DNA of 35,854 nt from an uncultured Alphaproteobacteria bacterium (GCA_902512415.1 CABXJB010000007.1:1-35854), one strand, 5' to 3'; positions 1 through 9,593 are shown, numbered from the stretch's first letter. Program-made: numbers and translations. Notes: generated by a model not told the origin, from the letters alone.

Positions 1-1
1 A

Positions 2-535
2 TCTCAACTTCATTGGATAATCTGGATTGCTATCTTATTATGTGTTTATGGATCTTATTTACTATCATCAAATCAAAGTGTTGAGATACAGCGCTCTGAT
101 GCATTAATTTTTATCTCAGCTTTTTGTTTTGCATTTCATTTAATTCTGATTGATATTTTCATGAAACAATTCAACTCACCGTTTGCATATGGAAGTATAC
201 AATATTTTATTGTATTTCTTTTATCGCTGCTTATTGCAGGAGCATTTGAAAGCCCTACATTAATAAATATTTCAATTGAATGGTTTGAAATATTATACAC
301 AGGAGTTCTGTCTGCTGGTTTAGGATATACATTGCAAATAATTGCACAGCGAAAAGCAAGCCCAGCACCTGCAGCTATTATTTTATCTATGGAAGGTGTA
401 TTTGCAACTATTGCAGGGTGGTTACTTATTAATCAAACTTTAGACTTAAATAAATTATTAGGATGTGTTGCAATTTTTTTAGGGGTAATTATAGTGCAGC
501 TTTTACCAATTATAAGAAAAACAAATGACAAATAA
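2..535 (+). CDS. EamA/DMT-family transporter, C-terminal part (cut by window start)
   Basis: The frame is open from the first bases of the window and gives about 177 residues of a hydrophobic protein with roughly five membrane segments. It contains the second EamA repeat, including the LYTGVLSAGLGYTLQIIAQ and SMEGVFATIAGWLL stretches typical of drug/metabolite transporters. The N-terminal half is missing because the window begins inside the gene, so an internal ATG at 161 is not the true start. Its last bases overlap the start of a PfkB-type kinase fragment at 525. The N-terminus of an EamA protein appears inverted at 617-739 and may be from another copy of this same gene. The substrate cannot be told. 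Confidence 0.85.
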   Translation, partial: SQLHWIIWIAILLCVYGSYLLSSNQSVEIQRSDALIFISAFCFAFHLILIDIFMKQFNSPFAYGSIQYFIVFLLSLLIAGAFESPTLINISIEWFEILYTGVLSAGLGYTLQIIAQRKASPAPAAIILSMEGVFATIAGWLLINQTLDLNKLLGCVAIFLGVIIVQLLPIIRKTNDK

Positions 536-635
536 ATTAGATATTGTTGGCATTGGAAATGCTATGGTGGATGCCATCATTCCATCAAATAAAGAAGAAG
601 TTGAAAAAAATAATTTAAATCGTGAAAAACTAAAA
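525..635 (+). pseudogene. PfkB-family sugar/adenosine kinase, N-terminal fragment
   Basis: The first 37 or so residues (MTNKLDIVGIGNAMVDAIIP..., then EKNNLNREKLK) match the conserved N-terminus of PfkB/ribokinase-family kinases of the adenosine-kinase type, where the GIGNAxVD motif begins the substrate-binding sheet. After that the frame turns into unrelated sequence and stops at 734, giving 69 residues against about 330 for the family. The start overlaps the end of the EamA gene by 11 bases, a normal operon arrangement, so the true gene was probably intact in the native locus. The break coincides with sequence that reads as another gene on the opposite strand. Confidence 0.75.
617..635. other. 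Inversion junction between two truncated gene starts
   Basis: These 19 bases can be read as the end of the kinase similarity on the plus strand (LNREKLK) and as the end of the EamA similarity on the minus strand (SFSRF). Left of it the sequence belongs to the EamA-kinase side; right of it to the yejA-EamA side in reverse. A short stretch compatible with both parents is what microhomology-mediated joining, or a multiple-displacement-amplification chimera, would leave. Confidence 0.6.
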
Positions 636-739
636 GTAAATGGTCCAATAGAGCCCATTCCAGTTGTCTGTGAGACAAAAGCTGTGCCCCATATTAAAGT
701 AGCAATTAGCATTAAAAAATTTGCTCGAGTTTGAGACAT
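617..739 (-). pseudogene. EamA/DMT transporter, N-terminal fragment in inverted orientation
   Basis: Read on the minus strand from an ATG at 739, the first 41 residues (MSQTRANFLMLIATLIWGTA, then FVSQTTGMGSIGPFTFSFSRF) are a typical EamA N-terminus: one membrane segment with the IWGTAF motif and the GPFTF...RF stretch before the second segment. After about residue 41 the frame becomes the antisense of the kinase fragment and loses all similarity. The start lies 7 bases after the stop of the yejA-like gene, as expected for an operon partner. I infer that it is the missing front end of the same kind of gene seen at 2-535. Confidence 0.7.
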
Positions 740-746
740 TAAAAAA

Positions 747-2549
747 CTATCTGTTTAGTTTTTTTTCTTTTTCTTGATTAATCCACCAAGATTCAATGAC
801 AATCCCATAAAGAGGAATTGTTTCAGGGAATTCGAACATATTCCAATAAGCAATTCTGTCGATGTTGCTATGATATAAAGGAATAACATAATGACCCCAT
901 AAAAGTACTCTATCTAAGGCGTGTATTGCCGTTGTGAGTTCTTCTCTCGTTTGTGCTCCAATTAATTGTCCAATTAAATAATCAACAACTTTACTATCAA
1001 CACCTGCATAGTTTCTACTTCCTTCTTTTTTACCTACTTCTGAACCGTAGTAAAATTGTTGCTCATTACCAGGACTCAGACTAACATTCCAAGAAGCTTT
1101 AATCATATCAAAATCATAATTTAATAACCTTGCTTGATATTGTGAAGAATCTACGGTGCGCACATTCATTGTTATACCCAATACTTCTAATGTTTTTTGG
1201 AAAGCTAAAGCAATTCTCTCAACTGAAGGACTGACAATTAAAAACTCAAATTCAAAATGTTTCCCATCTTTCATTAGTTTTCCATCATTGATGACCCATC
1301 CTTCTTCCTCTAATATATTTTTTGCTATTCTTAAATTTTCTCTAGGATTTCCACTACCATCTGTTTCAGGTGGTGCATAAGTTGTGGTAAATATTTCAGC
1401 AGGTAGTTGATCTTTGAAAGGTTCTAATAATTGTAATTCTTTTTCAGAAGGTAGGCCAGTTGAAGCTAAAGGTGAATTATCAAAATAGCTATCAGTTCTA
1501 ACATAGGCATTATTGTAGAGAACTTTATTAATCCATTCATGATCATAAGCAAAAGAAAGAGCATACCTGACACGCGGGTTACTAAATAAGTCTTTTCGTG
1601 AATTAAAAATTAATGCATTCATTCCTGATGGTCTGTCATTTTTCATTTCATTTAAAACAACATCACCATTTGAGACAGCATCAAAATCATATTCAGAGAA
1701 CCATCTTTTTGCATTATATTCACGGCGATAATCATACTCACCAACTTTAAACGCTTCTACAAGTACGGTAGAGTCTTTGTAATAATCATAAATTATTTGA
1801 TCAAAATTATATTGTCCTTTGTGAATAGGTAAATCTTTTGCCCAATAATCTTTAACTCTTTGGTATTTTATTTGACGACCAGGATCTAAGCTTTCAATAC
1901 GATAAGGACCACTTCCAAGCGGAATATCTAAAAAAGTTTTTGTGACATCAATATCACTATAATATTTTTTTGGAATAATAGGGAGAAAACCCGCAACAAT
2001 GAGAGGAAGTTCTTTGTCTTCATTATTTATAAAGTTCATTTTTATTCCACTTGCACCAATCATCTCGGTAGAATTTACTTTCCCATAAGTTTTTTTCTGA
2101 TTTGGCGTTCCTTTGGTTTGAAAAGTCTCTAAACTAAATAACACATCTTCTCTTGTAATAGGTGAACCATCGTGAAACTTTGCATTTGGATTAATGTAAA
2201 ATGTAATTGATGATCTATCCTCTGGCATATCAGCATACTCTGCAATTAAACCATATAAAGTAAAAGCCTCATCCCAAACTCTTCTCATTAAAGTGTCATT
2301 AATATATCCAAGACCAGCAGCTTTTGATCCTTTAAAAGCTACTCTATTTAAATTATCAAATGCACCATAGGCACCAAAGCGCACAACGCCTCCTTTAGGA
2401 GCGTTAGGATTTACATAATCTAGATGACTAAAACCATCTTCATATTTTGGTTTGCCATGCATAGAAATCCCATGTGTTTTTTCAGCAAATGAAGAAGAAT
2501 TAAAAAAAGTAATAAATAGACTGACAATTAAGAGATATTTAAGATTCAT
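747..2549 (-). CDS. yejA: YejA-like extracellular solute-binding protein (peptide ABC transporter)
   Basis: A 600-residue periplasmic binding protein of the SBP_bac_5 family. An N-terminal signal peptide (KYLLIVSLFITFF...SSSFA) precedes the mature start EKTHGISMHG. YejA-type landmarks are YVNPNAPKGG near residue 45, KFHDGSPITREDVLFSLE in the middle of the N-lobe, GSGPYRI, and FNSRKDLFSNPRVRYALSFA, all usual for oligopeptide-binding proteins that work with YejBEF. The length agrees with the family. No permease or ATPase genes follow; the next reading frame downstream is the truncated EamA fragment, 7 bases away, so the yejBEF genes must lie elsewhere. The exact ligand (peptides or peptide-like compounds) is not visible. 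Confidence 0.85.
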   Translation of the reverse strand: MNLKYLLIVSLFITFFNSSSFAEKTHGISMHGKPKYEDGFSHLDYVNPNAPKGGVVRFGAYGAFDNLNRVAFKGSKAAGLGYINDTLMRRVWDEAFTLYGLIAEYADMPEDRSSITFYINPNAKFHDGSPITREDVLFSLETFQTKGTPNQKKTYGKVNSTEMIGASGIKMNFINNEDKELPLIVAGFLPIIPKKYYSDIDVTKTFLDIPLGSGPYRIESLDPGRQIKYQRVKDYWAKDLPIHKGQYNFDQIIYDYYKDSTVLVEAFKVGEYDYRREYNAKRWFSEYDFDAVSNGDVVLNEMKNDRPSGMNALIFNSRKDLFSNPRVRYALSFAYDHEWINKVLYNNAYVRTDSYFDNSPLASTGLPSEKELQLLEPFKDQLPAEIFTTTYAPPETDGSGNPRENLRIAKNILEEEGWVINDGKLMKDGKHFEFEFLIVSPSVERIALAFQKTLEVLGITMNVRTVDSSQYQARLLNYDFDMIKASWNVSLSPGNEQQFYYGSEVGKKEGSRNYAGVDSKVVDYLIGQLIGAQTREELTTAIHALDRVLLWGHYVIPLYHSNIDRIAYWNMFEFPETIPLYGIVIESWWINQEKEKKLNR

Positions 2550-2638
2550 TATAAGTTTGTATCAAGTAAATATGGTAATTTGAAGAGTAAGTTTTTTCAA
2601 ACTACCTTTTTTCTATTTACGATATATATAGAAAACAG

Positions 2639-3556
2639 ATGAAAATTTTTTCTTCAGAAATAACCCCTTATAAACATTACATAAATAGGAGAAAATTCAT
2701 TAAATCTTCTTTAGCTGCCGGTCTAGTTTTAGGCACATCGACAACCATTCAGGCAAATCACTCATCAAACCAAAATATTTATGCCAATCAAGTTGATGAA
2801 AATGACTCTTTAAATAGTTTTGAGGAAATCACTACCTATAATAATTTTTATGAATTTGGCATGGGAAAGACAGACCCATCTGAAAATTCTAGCAATTTTA
2901 ATCCTAAGCCATGGTCAATAAATCTAGAGGGCTTAATTAATAATCCTCAAGTTCTTGATTTAGAAAATTTATTACAAAAAATAGCGATTGAGGACAGAGT
3001 ATATAGATTACGATGTGTTGAAGCCTGGTCTATGGTAATTCCGTGGCAAGGTTTTCCTTTATCAGAATTAATTAAAATTGCAGACCCTCTATCTTCAGCA
3101 AAATTTATCCAATTTGTAACAGTATTTAGACCTGATGAAATGCCAGGTCAAAAAAGAAGATTACTACCCTGGCCATATGTAGAGGGCTTACGTATGGATG
3201 AAGCAATGCATCCCCTAACTATATTATCAACAGGATTATATGGGCATGATTTACTTAATCAAAGTGGAGCTCCTCTCAGATTAGTTGTGCCGTGGAAATA
3301 TGGTTTTAAATCTATTAAATCTATTTCTTCTATTAGATTTGTTGATAAACAACCAGAAGCAACTTGGTCAATGTTGGCACCTAGCGAATATGGATTTTAT
3401 TCCAATGTAAATAATTTTGTTGATCATCCTAGATGGAGTCAGGGTACAGAAAGACGTATCGGTGAATTTAAAAGACGAAAAACTTTGATGTTTAATGGAT
3501 ATGAAGAAGAAGTTAGTCATTTATACTCAGGAATGGATTTGAGAAAATATTATTAA
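2639..3556 (+). CDS. msrP: Protein-methionine-sulfoxide reductase catalytic subunit MsrP (YedY)
   Basis: A periplasmic molybdopterin enzyme that repairs oxidised methionines in envelope proteins. The 305-residue protein has a twin-arginine leader with RRKFIKS at about residues 17-23 followed by a hydrophobic stretch, consistent with Tat export after cofactor insertion. The molybdenum-ligand cysteine is C126 in the YRLRCVEAWSMVIPWQGFPL context, which is diagnostic for YedY. LVVPWKYGFKSIKSI near residue 220 is the usual cofactor-domain signature. Three bases separate it from msrQ, its membrane electron donor, so the two form an operon. Divergent from the yejA-like gene across an 89-base gap that should hold both promoters. 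Confidence 0.95.
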   Translation: MKIFSSEITPYKHYINRRKFIKSSLAAGLVLGTSTTIQANHSSNQNIYANQVDENDSLNSFEEITTYNNFYEFGMGKTDPSENSSNFNPKPWSINLEGLINNPQVLDLENLLQKIAIEDRVYRLRCVEAWSMVIPWQGFPLSELIKIADPLSSAKFIQFVTVFRPDEMPGQKRRLLPWPYVEGLRMDEAMHPLTILSTGLYGHDLLNQSGAPLRLVVPWKYGFKSIKSISSIRFVDKQPEATWSMLAPSEYGFYSNVNNFVDHPRWSQGTERRIGEFKRRKTLMFNGYEEEVSHLYSGMDLRKYY

Positions 3557-3559
3557 TTA

Positions 3560-4165
3560 ATGATATCAACACAATCATTTAAAAAATTTAAACCTCTAAT
3601 ATTTTTAGCTATTATTTTTCCAAGTCTTCTTTGGTCTTATCAATTTATTAACGGCTCTTTAGGGGTAAATCCTATAGAAAAATTAATGGATAATATGGGT
3701 AAGATGGCATTACGTTTAATTGTGCTAACTTTATTTATTTCTTCTTTAAGTGAATTTAAAAATTTTCGTTTTTTCATCGAGATAAGAAGAATGATTGGAT
3801 TGTTTGCTTTCTTTTATGTTTCATGTCATTTTTTGACATACATAGTTCTCGATCATTTCTTTGATATAACTTTTATATTTAAGGATATTATAAAGAGACC
3901 GTTTATAACATTCGGTTTTTTAAGTTTTGTTTTATTAATTCCTTTAGTTTTAACTTCTCCAAAAAAAATATTAAAAAAAATAGGTTATAAAGTTTGGAAG
4001 AAAATACATTATTTAATTTATTCCGCAGCCATTTTATCCAGCGTTCATTTTTACATGTTGGTTAGAGCGAATAAAATTGAACCAGCAATTTATATTTTCT
4101 TAATTTTAGTATTATTAATCTATAGATTGTACTATAAAATTATTCTTCCTCGATTGGTTCGGTAA
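3560..4165 (+). CDS. msrQ: Heme-binding membrane subunit MsrQ (YedZ)
   Basis: A 201-residue polytopic membrane protein of the ferric-reductase-like family that passes electrons from the quinone pool to MsrP. About six membrane segments are visible, with histidines in the expected places (YVSCHFLTYI, KKIHYLIYSA and SVHFYMLV) likely to ligate heme. It directly follows msrP with a three-base gap. Its 3' end overlaps the 3' end of the opposite-strand MFS gene by 26 bases, so the two transcription units converge without an intergenic terminator. Confidence 0.93.
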   Translation: MISTQSFKKFKPLIFLAIIFPSLLWSYQFINGSLGVNPIEKLMDNMGKMALRLIVLTLFISSLSEFKNFRFFIEIRRMIGLFAFFYVSCHFLTYIVLDHFFDITFIFKDIIKRPFITFGFLSFVLLIPLVLTSPKKILKKIGYKVWKKIHYLIYSAAILSSVHFYMLVRANKIEPAIYIFLILVLLIYRLYYKIILPRLVR

Positions 4166-5378
4166 TAGGGCTTAGTTCCATACCGGCTGGTGTAATATTG
4201 CGAGGCAGAGGCACATACTGTGATTCACTATCTATCGGAATAGCCCTCTTAGTCATACGATATAAACCAAAAAGACCAAGCAATCCGTGAATTAATAATA
4301 AATAAATATGATAGCCATTAGGGCCGGCTATGCTCATCATTCCAGCAACCATAAGTGGACCAAGAATAGATCCTACGCCCAAAAGTTTAGCAAATGCAGA
4401 ACTTGCAGCAACAATTTCATTTTGTTCAAGAAAATCATTCGTATGTGCAATAGCTAGAGAATACATTGGTAAAGACATGCAAGAATAAAGTGCTGTTAGT
4501 ATAAAAAATAAAGTCAGAGAAATATAAGAAGACACAACTATAAGAATACATAATCCAGATGCTGCGAAAGTGACACCAATTAAAATTAATCTTCGATCCA
4601 TTCTGTCTGATAAATAACCTATTGGCCATTGTGAGAGTGCACCAAATGAAGTTATAATTATCATGAAGATAGAAACTTCTAAAATACTCAATCCTTTTGA
4701 GGTAGCATAAACGGCACCAAATCCAAATACAGCACTATGTGCTAAACCTGTAAATAAAGCTCCCACAAATCCTAACGGAGAGATCGCATAAAATTCTGAA
4801 AGAGAAAGACTTTTAGTATCAGTCGTGTTTGGTTGTTCTGTCTTAGACAGAAGTATAGGCAGTAAAGAAAAAGATAATAAAATAGATACTAATATAAATA
4901 AATCTACTTTAGCTGGATCACTTAAGTTAAGAAGTAGCTGGCCTAAACCAACAAAGACAAAAGTAATAATCATATAAACAGATAGCAATTTACCGCGAGT
5001 TTGGTTAGTTGATTTATCATTTAACCAACTCTCCATAATAATAAATATTCCGGATAAGCTTATCCCAGTAAAAATTCTAATTATAAACCAGGTATAAGGA
5101 TCAAGAAATATCGAGTGTAGTAATATTGCAATTGATGCTAAAGATGCCAGAGCTGCAAAGACACGTATATGTCCAACACGTTTTAAAAAAGTTGGAATAA
5201 TTATGGAGCCTGTTAGATAACCAACATAATATCCTGCAACAACTAATCCCACTGAAATAAAACTAAATTCTTCAATTATAGACCGAACACCAATCAATGT
5301 GCCTTGAAGACCATGTGCTAAGCTAATAATCCCAAAACCGAAAAAAAGAGCCCAAGTGTTGCGCAGAACAGTAAACAT
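4140..5378 (-). CDS. MFS transporter
   Basis: A 412-residue major facilitator protein with about twelve membrane segments and a charged C-terminal tail ending ITEPIEEE. The loop between segments 2 and 3 is modest (IIPTFLKRVGHIRVFAA), and segment 8-9 shows the repeat motif GYLSDRMDRRLILI, the most recognisable MFS signature here. It resembles the YcaD/sugar-efflux-like bacterial carriers, but the substrate is not readable. It is the last gene of a minus-strand unit with the two small zinc proteins, 21 bases after the FYDLN-type gene, and overlaps the end of msrQ. Confidence 0.85.
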   Translation of the reverse strand: MFTVLRNTWALFFGFGIISLAHGLQGTLIGVRSIIEEFSFISVGLVVAGYYVGYLTGSIIIPTFLKRVGHIRVFAALASLASIAILLHSIFLDPYTWFIIRIFTGISLSGIFIIMESWLNDKSTNQTRGKLLSVYMIITFVFVGLGQLLLNLSDPAKVDLFILVSILLSFSLLPILLSKTEQPNTTDTKSLSLSEFYAISPLGFVGALFTGLAHSAVFGFGAVYATSKGLSILEVSIFMIIITSFGALSQWPIGYLSDRMDRRLILIGVTFAASGLCILIVVSSYISLTLFFILTALYSCMSLPMYSLAIAHTNDFLEQNEIVAASSAFAKLLGVGSILGPLMVAGMMSIAGPNGYHIYLLLIHGLLGLFGLYRMTKRAIPIDSESQYVPLPRNITPAGMELSPITEPIEEE

Positions 5379-5399
5379 TGTAAGTTTTTTATTTAAAAA

Positions 5400-5756
5400 T
5401 TAATATTCTTCTTCACCATCTTCAGGTGTTTTTATACCTGCGTCGGAAGCTGGATCAATTTCTGTTTCATCTTCGATAAGAACTGTATCATCCTCGAGAT
5501 TATCTTCATTGTTATCTATATCCAAATTTTCAATATTAAGCTCATCCTCTTTTTCTTTAGGTTTAGGTGGATTTGGATTTACTAAAGGAGCAGCATTTGT
5601 ACTACCTGGTTTTCTTCCACGTCTAGGTCTAGACATTGTAGTCACTTCAATCTCTTTACCACATTCAGGACATTCTAATTCAGATCTACCCAAGTCGTAG
5701 TATTGTTTACTGCACATCGGACAAATTCTTTTTTCTCCCCAAGATTCTTTATACAT
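5400..5756 (-). CDS. TIGR02300/FYDLN_acid-family zinc-ribbon protein
   Basis: A 118-residue protein with an N-terminal zinc ribbon, CPMC at 12-15 and CPEC at 29-32, around a YYDLGRSELE core, then a short basic linker (RPRRGRKPG) and a long acidic tail rich in D and E. That order (ribbon, basic patch, acidic tail) is the hallmark of the TIGR02300 family of unknown function, widespread in Alphaproteobacteria. No enzymatic motif is present; a nucleic-acid or protein-binding role is a guess. It starts 5 bases after the NDUFS6-like zinc protein and is followed by the MFS gene. Confidence 0.85.
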   Translation of the reverse strand: MYKESWGEKRICPMCSKQYYDLGRSELECPECGKEIEVTTMSRPRRGRKPGSTNAAPLVNPNPPKPKEKEDELNIENLDIDNNEDNLEDDTVLIEDETEIDPASDAGIKTPEDGEEEY

Positions 5757-5761
5757 ATGAA

Positions 5762-5923
5762 TTACTCTTTTTCTTTAATGTAAATTTTACCACAATAACC
5801 ACAGATAACTTTATCTTGACTATCAAAGCTATAATAAACTGCTGGGTGTCCTAAACCATCTTGACCGCCATCGCAACATATAGTTTCTGTTTCCAACGAT
5901 ACTTTTTTTACATCTTGTTCCAC
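5762..5923 (-). CDS. Small zinc-finger protein, zf-CHCC (NDUFS6-like)
   Basis: A 53-residue protein. Reading the minus strand from a GTG at 5923 gives MEQDVKKVSLETETICCDGG, then QDGLGHPAVYYSF, then ICGYCGKIYIKEKE. The C-D-G-G...L-G-H-P...C-G-Y-C-G pattern is the CHCC zinc site of the NDUFS6 family, an accessory subunit of complex I in alphaproteobacteria and mitochondria. No ATG is available after the in-frame stop upstream; AGGAAG just before the GTG may serve as a ribosome binding site. First gene of the unit with the TIGR02300 protein and the MFS transporter. No other complex I gene is in the window. Confidence 0.85.
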   Translation of the reverse strand: MEQDVKKVSLETETICCDGGQDGLGHPAVYYSFDSQDKVICGYCGKIYIKEKE

Positions 5924-5994
5924 AACTTCCTGCTATAAAAAATAAAATACCAATAGTCTAGTTTTTTTAGAGAATTTAATAAAAAATTTAAGAT

Positions 5995-6837
5995 TTAGTT
6001 AATCTGAAAATATACAAGAGTTACGCCAGTTACAATTAGTATTGATGGTATGATTCTTTTGGAGGCAGCCTTTTCTTTAAGCAAATATAAGCTAATTATT
6101 GTTGCTAAAACAATACTTACTTCACGAATACTTGAGACATACGCTATTTCTATAAATTGCATTGACCACACAACAAGCCCATAACCAAGAATAGCAAGCA
6201 CGCCTGCGCTAGTTCCTTCTATAAGGCTATAAGTATTTTTCTTACGAAAGCCATTTTTAGAAATGAGCGCATAAATTAACATGGGTATTCCGTTTAATAG
6301 CAACATCCAAAATATATATGTAAAAGCATTTTCAGTATTTCTTACTCCAATACCATCAATCATTGTATAAGTTGCAATCAGAACTGCTGTTAAAATTGCG
6401 AGCAAAAATCCTTTTTGATTAAATTTTTTAGTTGAAATAAATGAAATCATAAACAAACCTAAACAAGTAATTAAAATTCCTACAATTCCAAAAAAACTAA
6501 TATCACTTGAAATTAGAAATAAACTAATTACTCCAATTATAAAACATGAGCCACCTCTCGCTATTGGATAGACAAAAGACAAATCACCATAATTATAAGA
6601 AACAATTACACTATATCGATAAAAACCATGTAAAATAGTAGTAGCAATTAAAAAATACCATATGTTAATTGTTGGAAGAGGGACAAAAAAAACTAATGGA
6701 AGAAAAACTATTATTTCAATTATGGAAGTAAAGGCCATAATTGCAAGACTATTTCTACTTTTTTTAACTATCGCACTCCAACTTGCATGGCAAAGAGCTG
6801 CAAATAAAATAATAAAAAATACTAAGCTAATAGACAA
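5995..6837 (-). CDS. EamA-family transporter, paralogue 1, flanking phosphonate genes
   Basis: A 280-residue, roughly ten-segment membrane protein of the drug/metabolite transporter superfamily with two EamA repeats. The start is a TTG at 6837; an in-frame stop lies just upstream, and the N-terminus aligns well with a second gene of identical length at 13928-14770. Shared stretches include ILFAALCHASW, FFVPLP, DGIGVRNTENAF and AYVSSIREVSIVLATIISLYLL. It is divergent from phnA across 57 bases, so a shared control region is likely. The substrate is unknown; export or import of a phosphonate-pathway compound is an inference from location only. Confidence 0.85.
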   Translation of the reverse strand: MSISLVFFIILFAALCHASWSAIVKKSRNSLAIMAFTSIIEIIVFLPLVFFVPLPTINIWYFLIATTILHGFYRYSVIVSYNYGDLSFVYPIARGGSCFIIGVISLFLISSDISFFGIVGILITCLGLFMISFISTKKFNQKGFLLAILTAVLIATYTMIDGIGVRNTENAFTYIFWMLLLNGIPMLIYALISKNGFRKKNTYSLIEGTSAGVLAILGYGLVVWSMQFIEIAYVSSIREVSIVLATIISLYLLKEKAASKRIIPSILIVTGVTLVYFQIN

Positions 6838-6894
6838 ATCTTATTGGTTTTATATTTAATTCATTATAGATACCACTTTTAAAATTACAAAAAG

Positions 6895-8136
6895 ATGACA
6901 CATCCAATAGAAATAAATAAAAGAGTCTATCCGGGAATCCCTTCATCAACTGCAATTGTTATTTGTTTAGATGGAAGTCAAAAAGAATATTTTGAGAAAG
7001 CATCAAATTCAAACTTAACACCTAATATTGATGCTTTAAAAATAAATGGAGAGGACTTATTGGCAAATAGTGCAATTCCTAGTTTTACCAACCCTAATAA
7101 TATATCTATTGTAACAGGAAGACCTAGTTCAATTCACGGTATATGTGGAAATTTTTTTTATACTCCTTCCTCAGGAGAAGAGGTCATGATGAATGATCCA
7201 AAGTTTTTAAGAGCTCCAACAATATTTCAAAAGTTTTATGAGCAAGGAGCAAAAATTGCAGTCGTAACAGCAAAAGATAAGCTTCGTAAGTTATTATCCC
7301 ATGGACTCAAATTTACTGACTCTCGTGCAATATGTTTCTCTTCTGAAAAATCTGATCAAGCAACAAAAAATGAAAATGGAATAGACAATATTAATGATTG
7401 GCTTGGTATGAATGTCCCAGATGTTTACTCTCAAGATTTATCTGAGTTTGTAATGGCTGCTGGTGTTAAAATTCTTTCTGAGTTCAAACCGGACATTATG
7501 TATTTATCTACAACAGATTTTATCCAACACAAATATGCACCAGGTGATGATGTAGCAAATAGTTTTTATGCAATGTTTGATAAGTATATTGGACAATTAA
7601 ATATAAATAATAATTCAATCATCATTACAGCTGATCATGGTATGCAATCAAAATCAAAACCTGATGGTTCACCTAATGCAATATTTCTTCAAGATATTCT
7701 TGATAAGAAATTAGGACCTGATGTTTCAAAAGTTATTCTACCTATTACTGATCCATATGTTATTCATCATGGGGCATTAGGTTCTTTCGCAACAATTTAT
7801 TTAGAAGATAAATCAAAAATAGATGAAACAATTAAAGAAATTAAAAAAATAGAAGATATTGAGGTTGTTGTGACTAATGAAATAGGATGTATGGAATATG
7901 ATTTACCAAGAGACAGGATGGGAGATATTATTTGTATGTCATCTAAAAATATGACTATTGGTTCTGCTAAAAGTGCTCACGATCTTAGTAAATTAAAAGA
8001 ACCACTCCGTTCACATGGAGGTCTTCATGAGAGAGAAGTTCCATTCATTTCTAATAAGAAAATCAATTCTGTTGACACCAATAATAAACTAAATAATTAT
8101 GATGCCTTTTATTATGCAATAGCAGGAGCAATGTGA
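6895..8136 (+). CDS. phnA: Phosphonoacetate hydrolase PhnA
   Basis: Cleaves the C-P bond of phosphonoacetate to acetate and phosphate, the last step of the PhnW-PhnY-PhnA route for AEP. The 413-residue protein belongs to the alkaline phosphatase superfamily. The two-zinc site and nucleophile are all present: D26 (ICLDGSQ), T65 (PSFTNPNN), D208 and H212 (TTDFIQHKY), D247 and H248 (TADHGM), H374 (SHGGLHE). From memory of the Sinorhizobium enzyme these correspond with a constant offset of three residues. Cytosolic, with no signal peptide. Overlaps the next gene, phnY, by one base (TGATG). Assignment over a general phosphodiesterase is supported by the neighbouring phnY and phnW. Confidence 0.95.
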   Translation: MTHPIEINKRVYPGIPSSTAIVICLDGSQKEYFEKASNSNLTPNIDALKINGEDLLANSAIPSFTNPNNISIVTGRPSSIHGICGNFFYTPSSGEEVMMNDPKFLRAPTIFQKFYEQGAKIAVVTAKDKLRKLLSHGLKFTDSRAICFSSEKSDQATKNENGIDNINDWLGMNVPDVYSQDLSEFVMAAGVKILSEFKPDIMYLSTTDFIQHKYAPGDDVANSFYAMFDKYIGQLNINNNSIIITADHGMQSKSKPDGSPNAIFLQDILDKKLGPDVSKVILPITDPYVIHHGALGSFATIYLEDKSKIDETIKEIKKIEDIEVVVTNEIGCMEYDLPRDRMGDIICMSSKNMTIGSAKSAHDLSKLKEPLRSHGGLHEREVPFISNKKINSVDTNNKLNNYDAFYYAIAGAM

Positions 8137-9575
8137 TGACAAATACAATTAAACACGAACCAATGCGTATTGCAGGAAAAAAAATAGATGCAGAAACAAA
8201 AATAGAAGTGCTCTATCCTTACACAAATGAAATTATTGGCACAGTTCCTGCTGGAACTTCTGATCATGCAAAACAAGCACTTGAGATTGCGTCTAACTAT
8301 CAATCAAAATTAACTAGATATGAGCGTCAGCAAATTTTACAAAAAACAGCAGAGGAACTTGTAAGAAGAAAAGATGAGATATCAGATGTAATTACATACG
8401 AATTAGGAATATCTAAGCAAGATTCACTTTATGAGGTAGGAAGAGCTTTTGATGTTTTTTCATTAACAGCTCAATTATGTATTCTAGATGATGGTGAAAT
8501 ATTTTCATGTGATTTAACTCCTCACGGAAAGGCAAGAAAAATATTTACTATTAGAGAGCCTCTTAGAGCAATATCTGCTATTACACCGTTTAATCATCCA
8601 CTTAATATGGTAGCTCATAAAATTGCTCCGTCAATTGCAACTAATAACTGTACAGTTTGTAAACAAACAGAATTAACACCTATGACAGCAATGCTTCTTG
8701 CAGATGTTTTGTATGATTCAGGACTTCCACCTGAAATGTTCTCTGTAGTTACTGGATGGCCACAAGATATTGGTTTAGAAATGATTAAAAATCCCAACAT
8801 AGATTTAATTACATTTACTGGTAGTGTTGGTGTTGGAAAATACATAGCGGAACAAGCCGGATATAAAAGAACTGTATTGGAATTAGGCGGAAACGATCCA
8901 CTGATAGTGCTAAATGATTTAAGTGATGACGATTTAAAAAAAGCTGTCGAGTTAGCTGTCACTGGTGCTACAAAAAATTCTGGCCAACGATGTACTGCTG
9001 TGAAAAGAATTTTATGTCAAAATAAAATTGCTGATAAGTTTGTTGCAATGATCTTAGATAGAGCAAAAAAAATTACCTATGGCGATCCTATGGATCTCAA
9101 AACAGAACTGGGGACTGTAGTGAATATTGAGGCAGCAGAGTTATTTGATAAAAGAGTTTCAATGGCAGAAGAAGAAGGTGCAAACATATTATATCACCCT
9201 GGGAGAAATGGAGCATTGTTTCCACCTATTGTTGTCGATAATGTAAACCCAAAGAGTGAATTGGTGCTGGAGGAAACTTTTGGTCCAGTGATACCTATTA
9301 TAAGGGTACCCGATAATGATGATGATGTTATTACTATATCAAATTCAACAGCTTTTGGTCTATCTTCAGGTGTATGCACAAACAATTTTATACGGGCAAA
9401 AAAATATATTCAAAATTTAAATGTGGGTACTGTAAATATATGGGAAGTACCCGGTTACCGCATTGAAATGTCACCTTTTGGTGGAATTAAAGATTCAGGT
9501 TTAGGTTATAAAGAAGGTGTTATTGAAGCGATGAAAAGCTTTACAAATGTAAAAACTTTTTCTTTGCCGTGGTAA
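8136..9575 (+). CDS. phnY: Phosphonoacetaldehyde dehydrogenase PhnY
   Basis: An aldehyde dehydrogenase of 479 residues that oxidises phosphonoacetaldehyde to phosphonoacetate with NAD(P). The general base E249 lies in VLELGGNDP and the nucleophile C286 in [23 protein letters not shown] marks the nucleotide-binding turn, and [10 protein letters not shown] and [12 protein letters not shown] complete the family signature. I chose the ATG at 8136, which shares its first base with the phnA stop (TGATG) and has AGGAG eight bases upstream; a GTG one codon earlier is also possible. The direct coupling to phnA identifies the substrate better than sequence alone would. Confidence 0.94.
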   Translation: MTNTIKHEPMRIAGKKIDAETKIEVLYPYTNEIIGTVPAGTSDHAKQALEIASNYQSKLTRYERQQILQKTAEELVRRKDEISDVITYELGISKQDSLYEVGRAFDVFSLTAQLCILDDGEIFSCDLTPHGKARKIFTIREPLRAISAITPFNHPLNMVAHKIAPSIATNNCTVCKQTELTPMTAMLLADVLYDSGLPPEMFSVVTGWPQDIGLEMIKNPNIDLITFTGSVGVGKYIAEQAGYKRTVLELGGNDPLIVLNDLSDDDLKKAVELAVTGATKNSGQRCTAVKRILCQNKIADKFVAMILDRAKKITYGDPMDLKTELGTVVNIEAAELFDKRVSMAEEEGANILYHPGRNGALFPPIVVDNVNPKSELVLEETFGPVIPIIRVPDNDDDVITISNSTAFGLSSGVCTNNFIRAKKYIQNLNVGTVNIWEVPGYRIEMSPFGGIKDSGLGYKEGVIEAMKSFTNVKTFSLPW

Positions 9576-9593
9576 TTAATTATTAAGTTAAAA

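Noticed and set aside
503-739. Minus-strand frame of 78 residues as a complete small gene
   Set aside because: Only its first 41 residues resemble a protein (EamA N-terminus); the remainder is antisense of the kinase fragment, so it is a truncated start at a junction.
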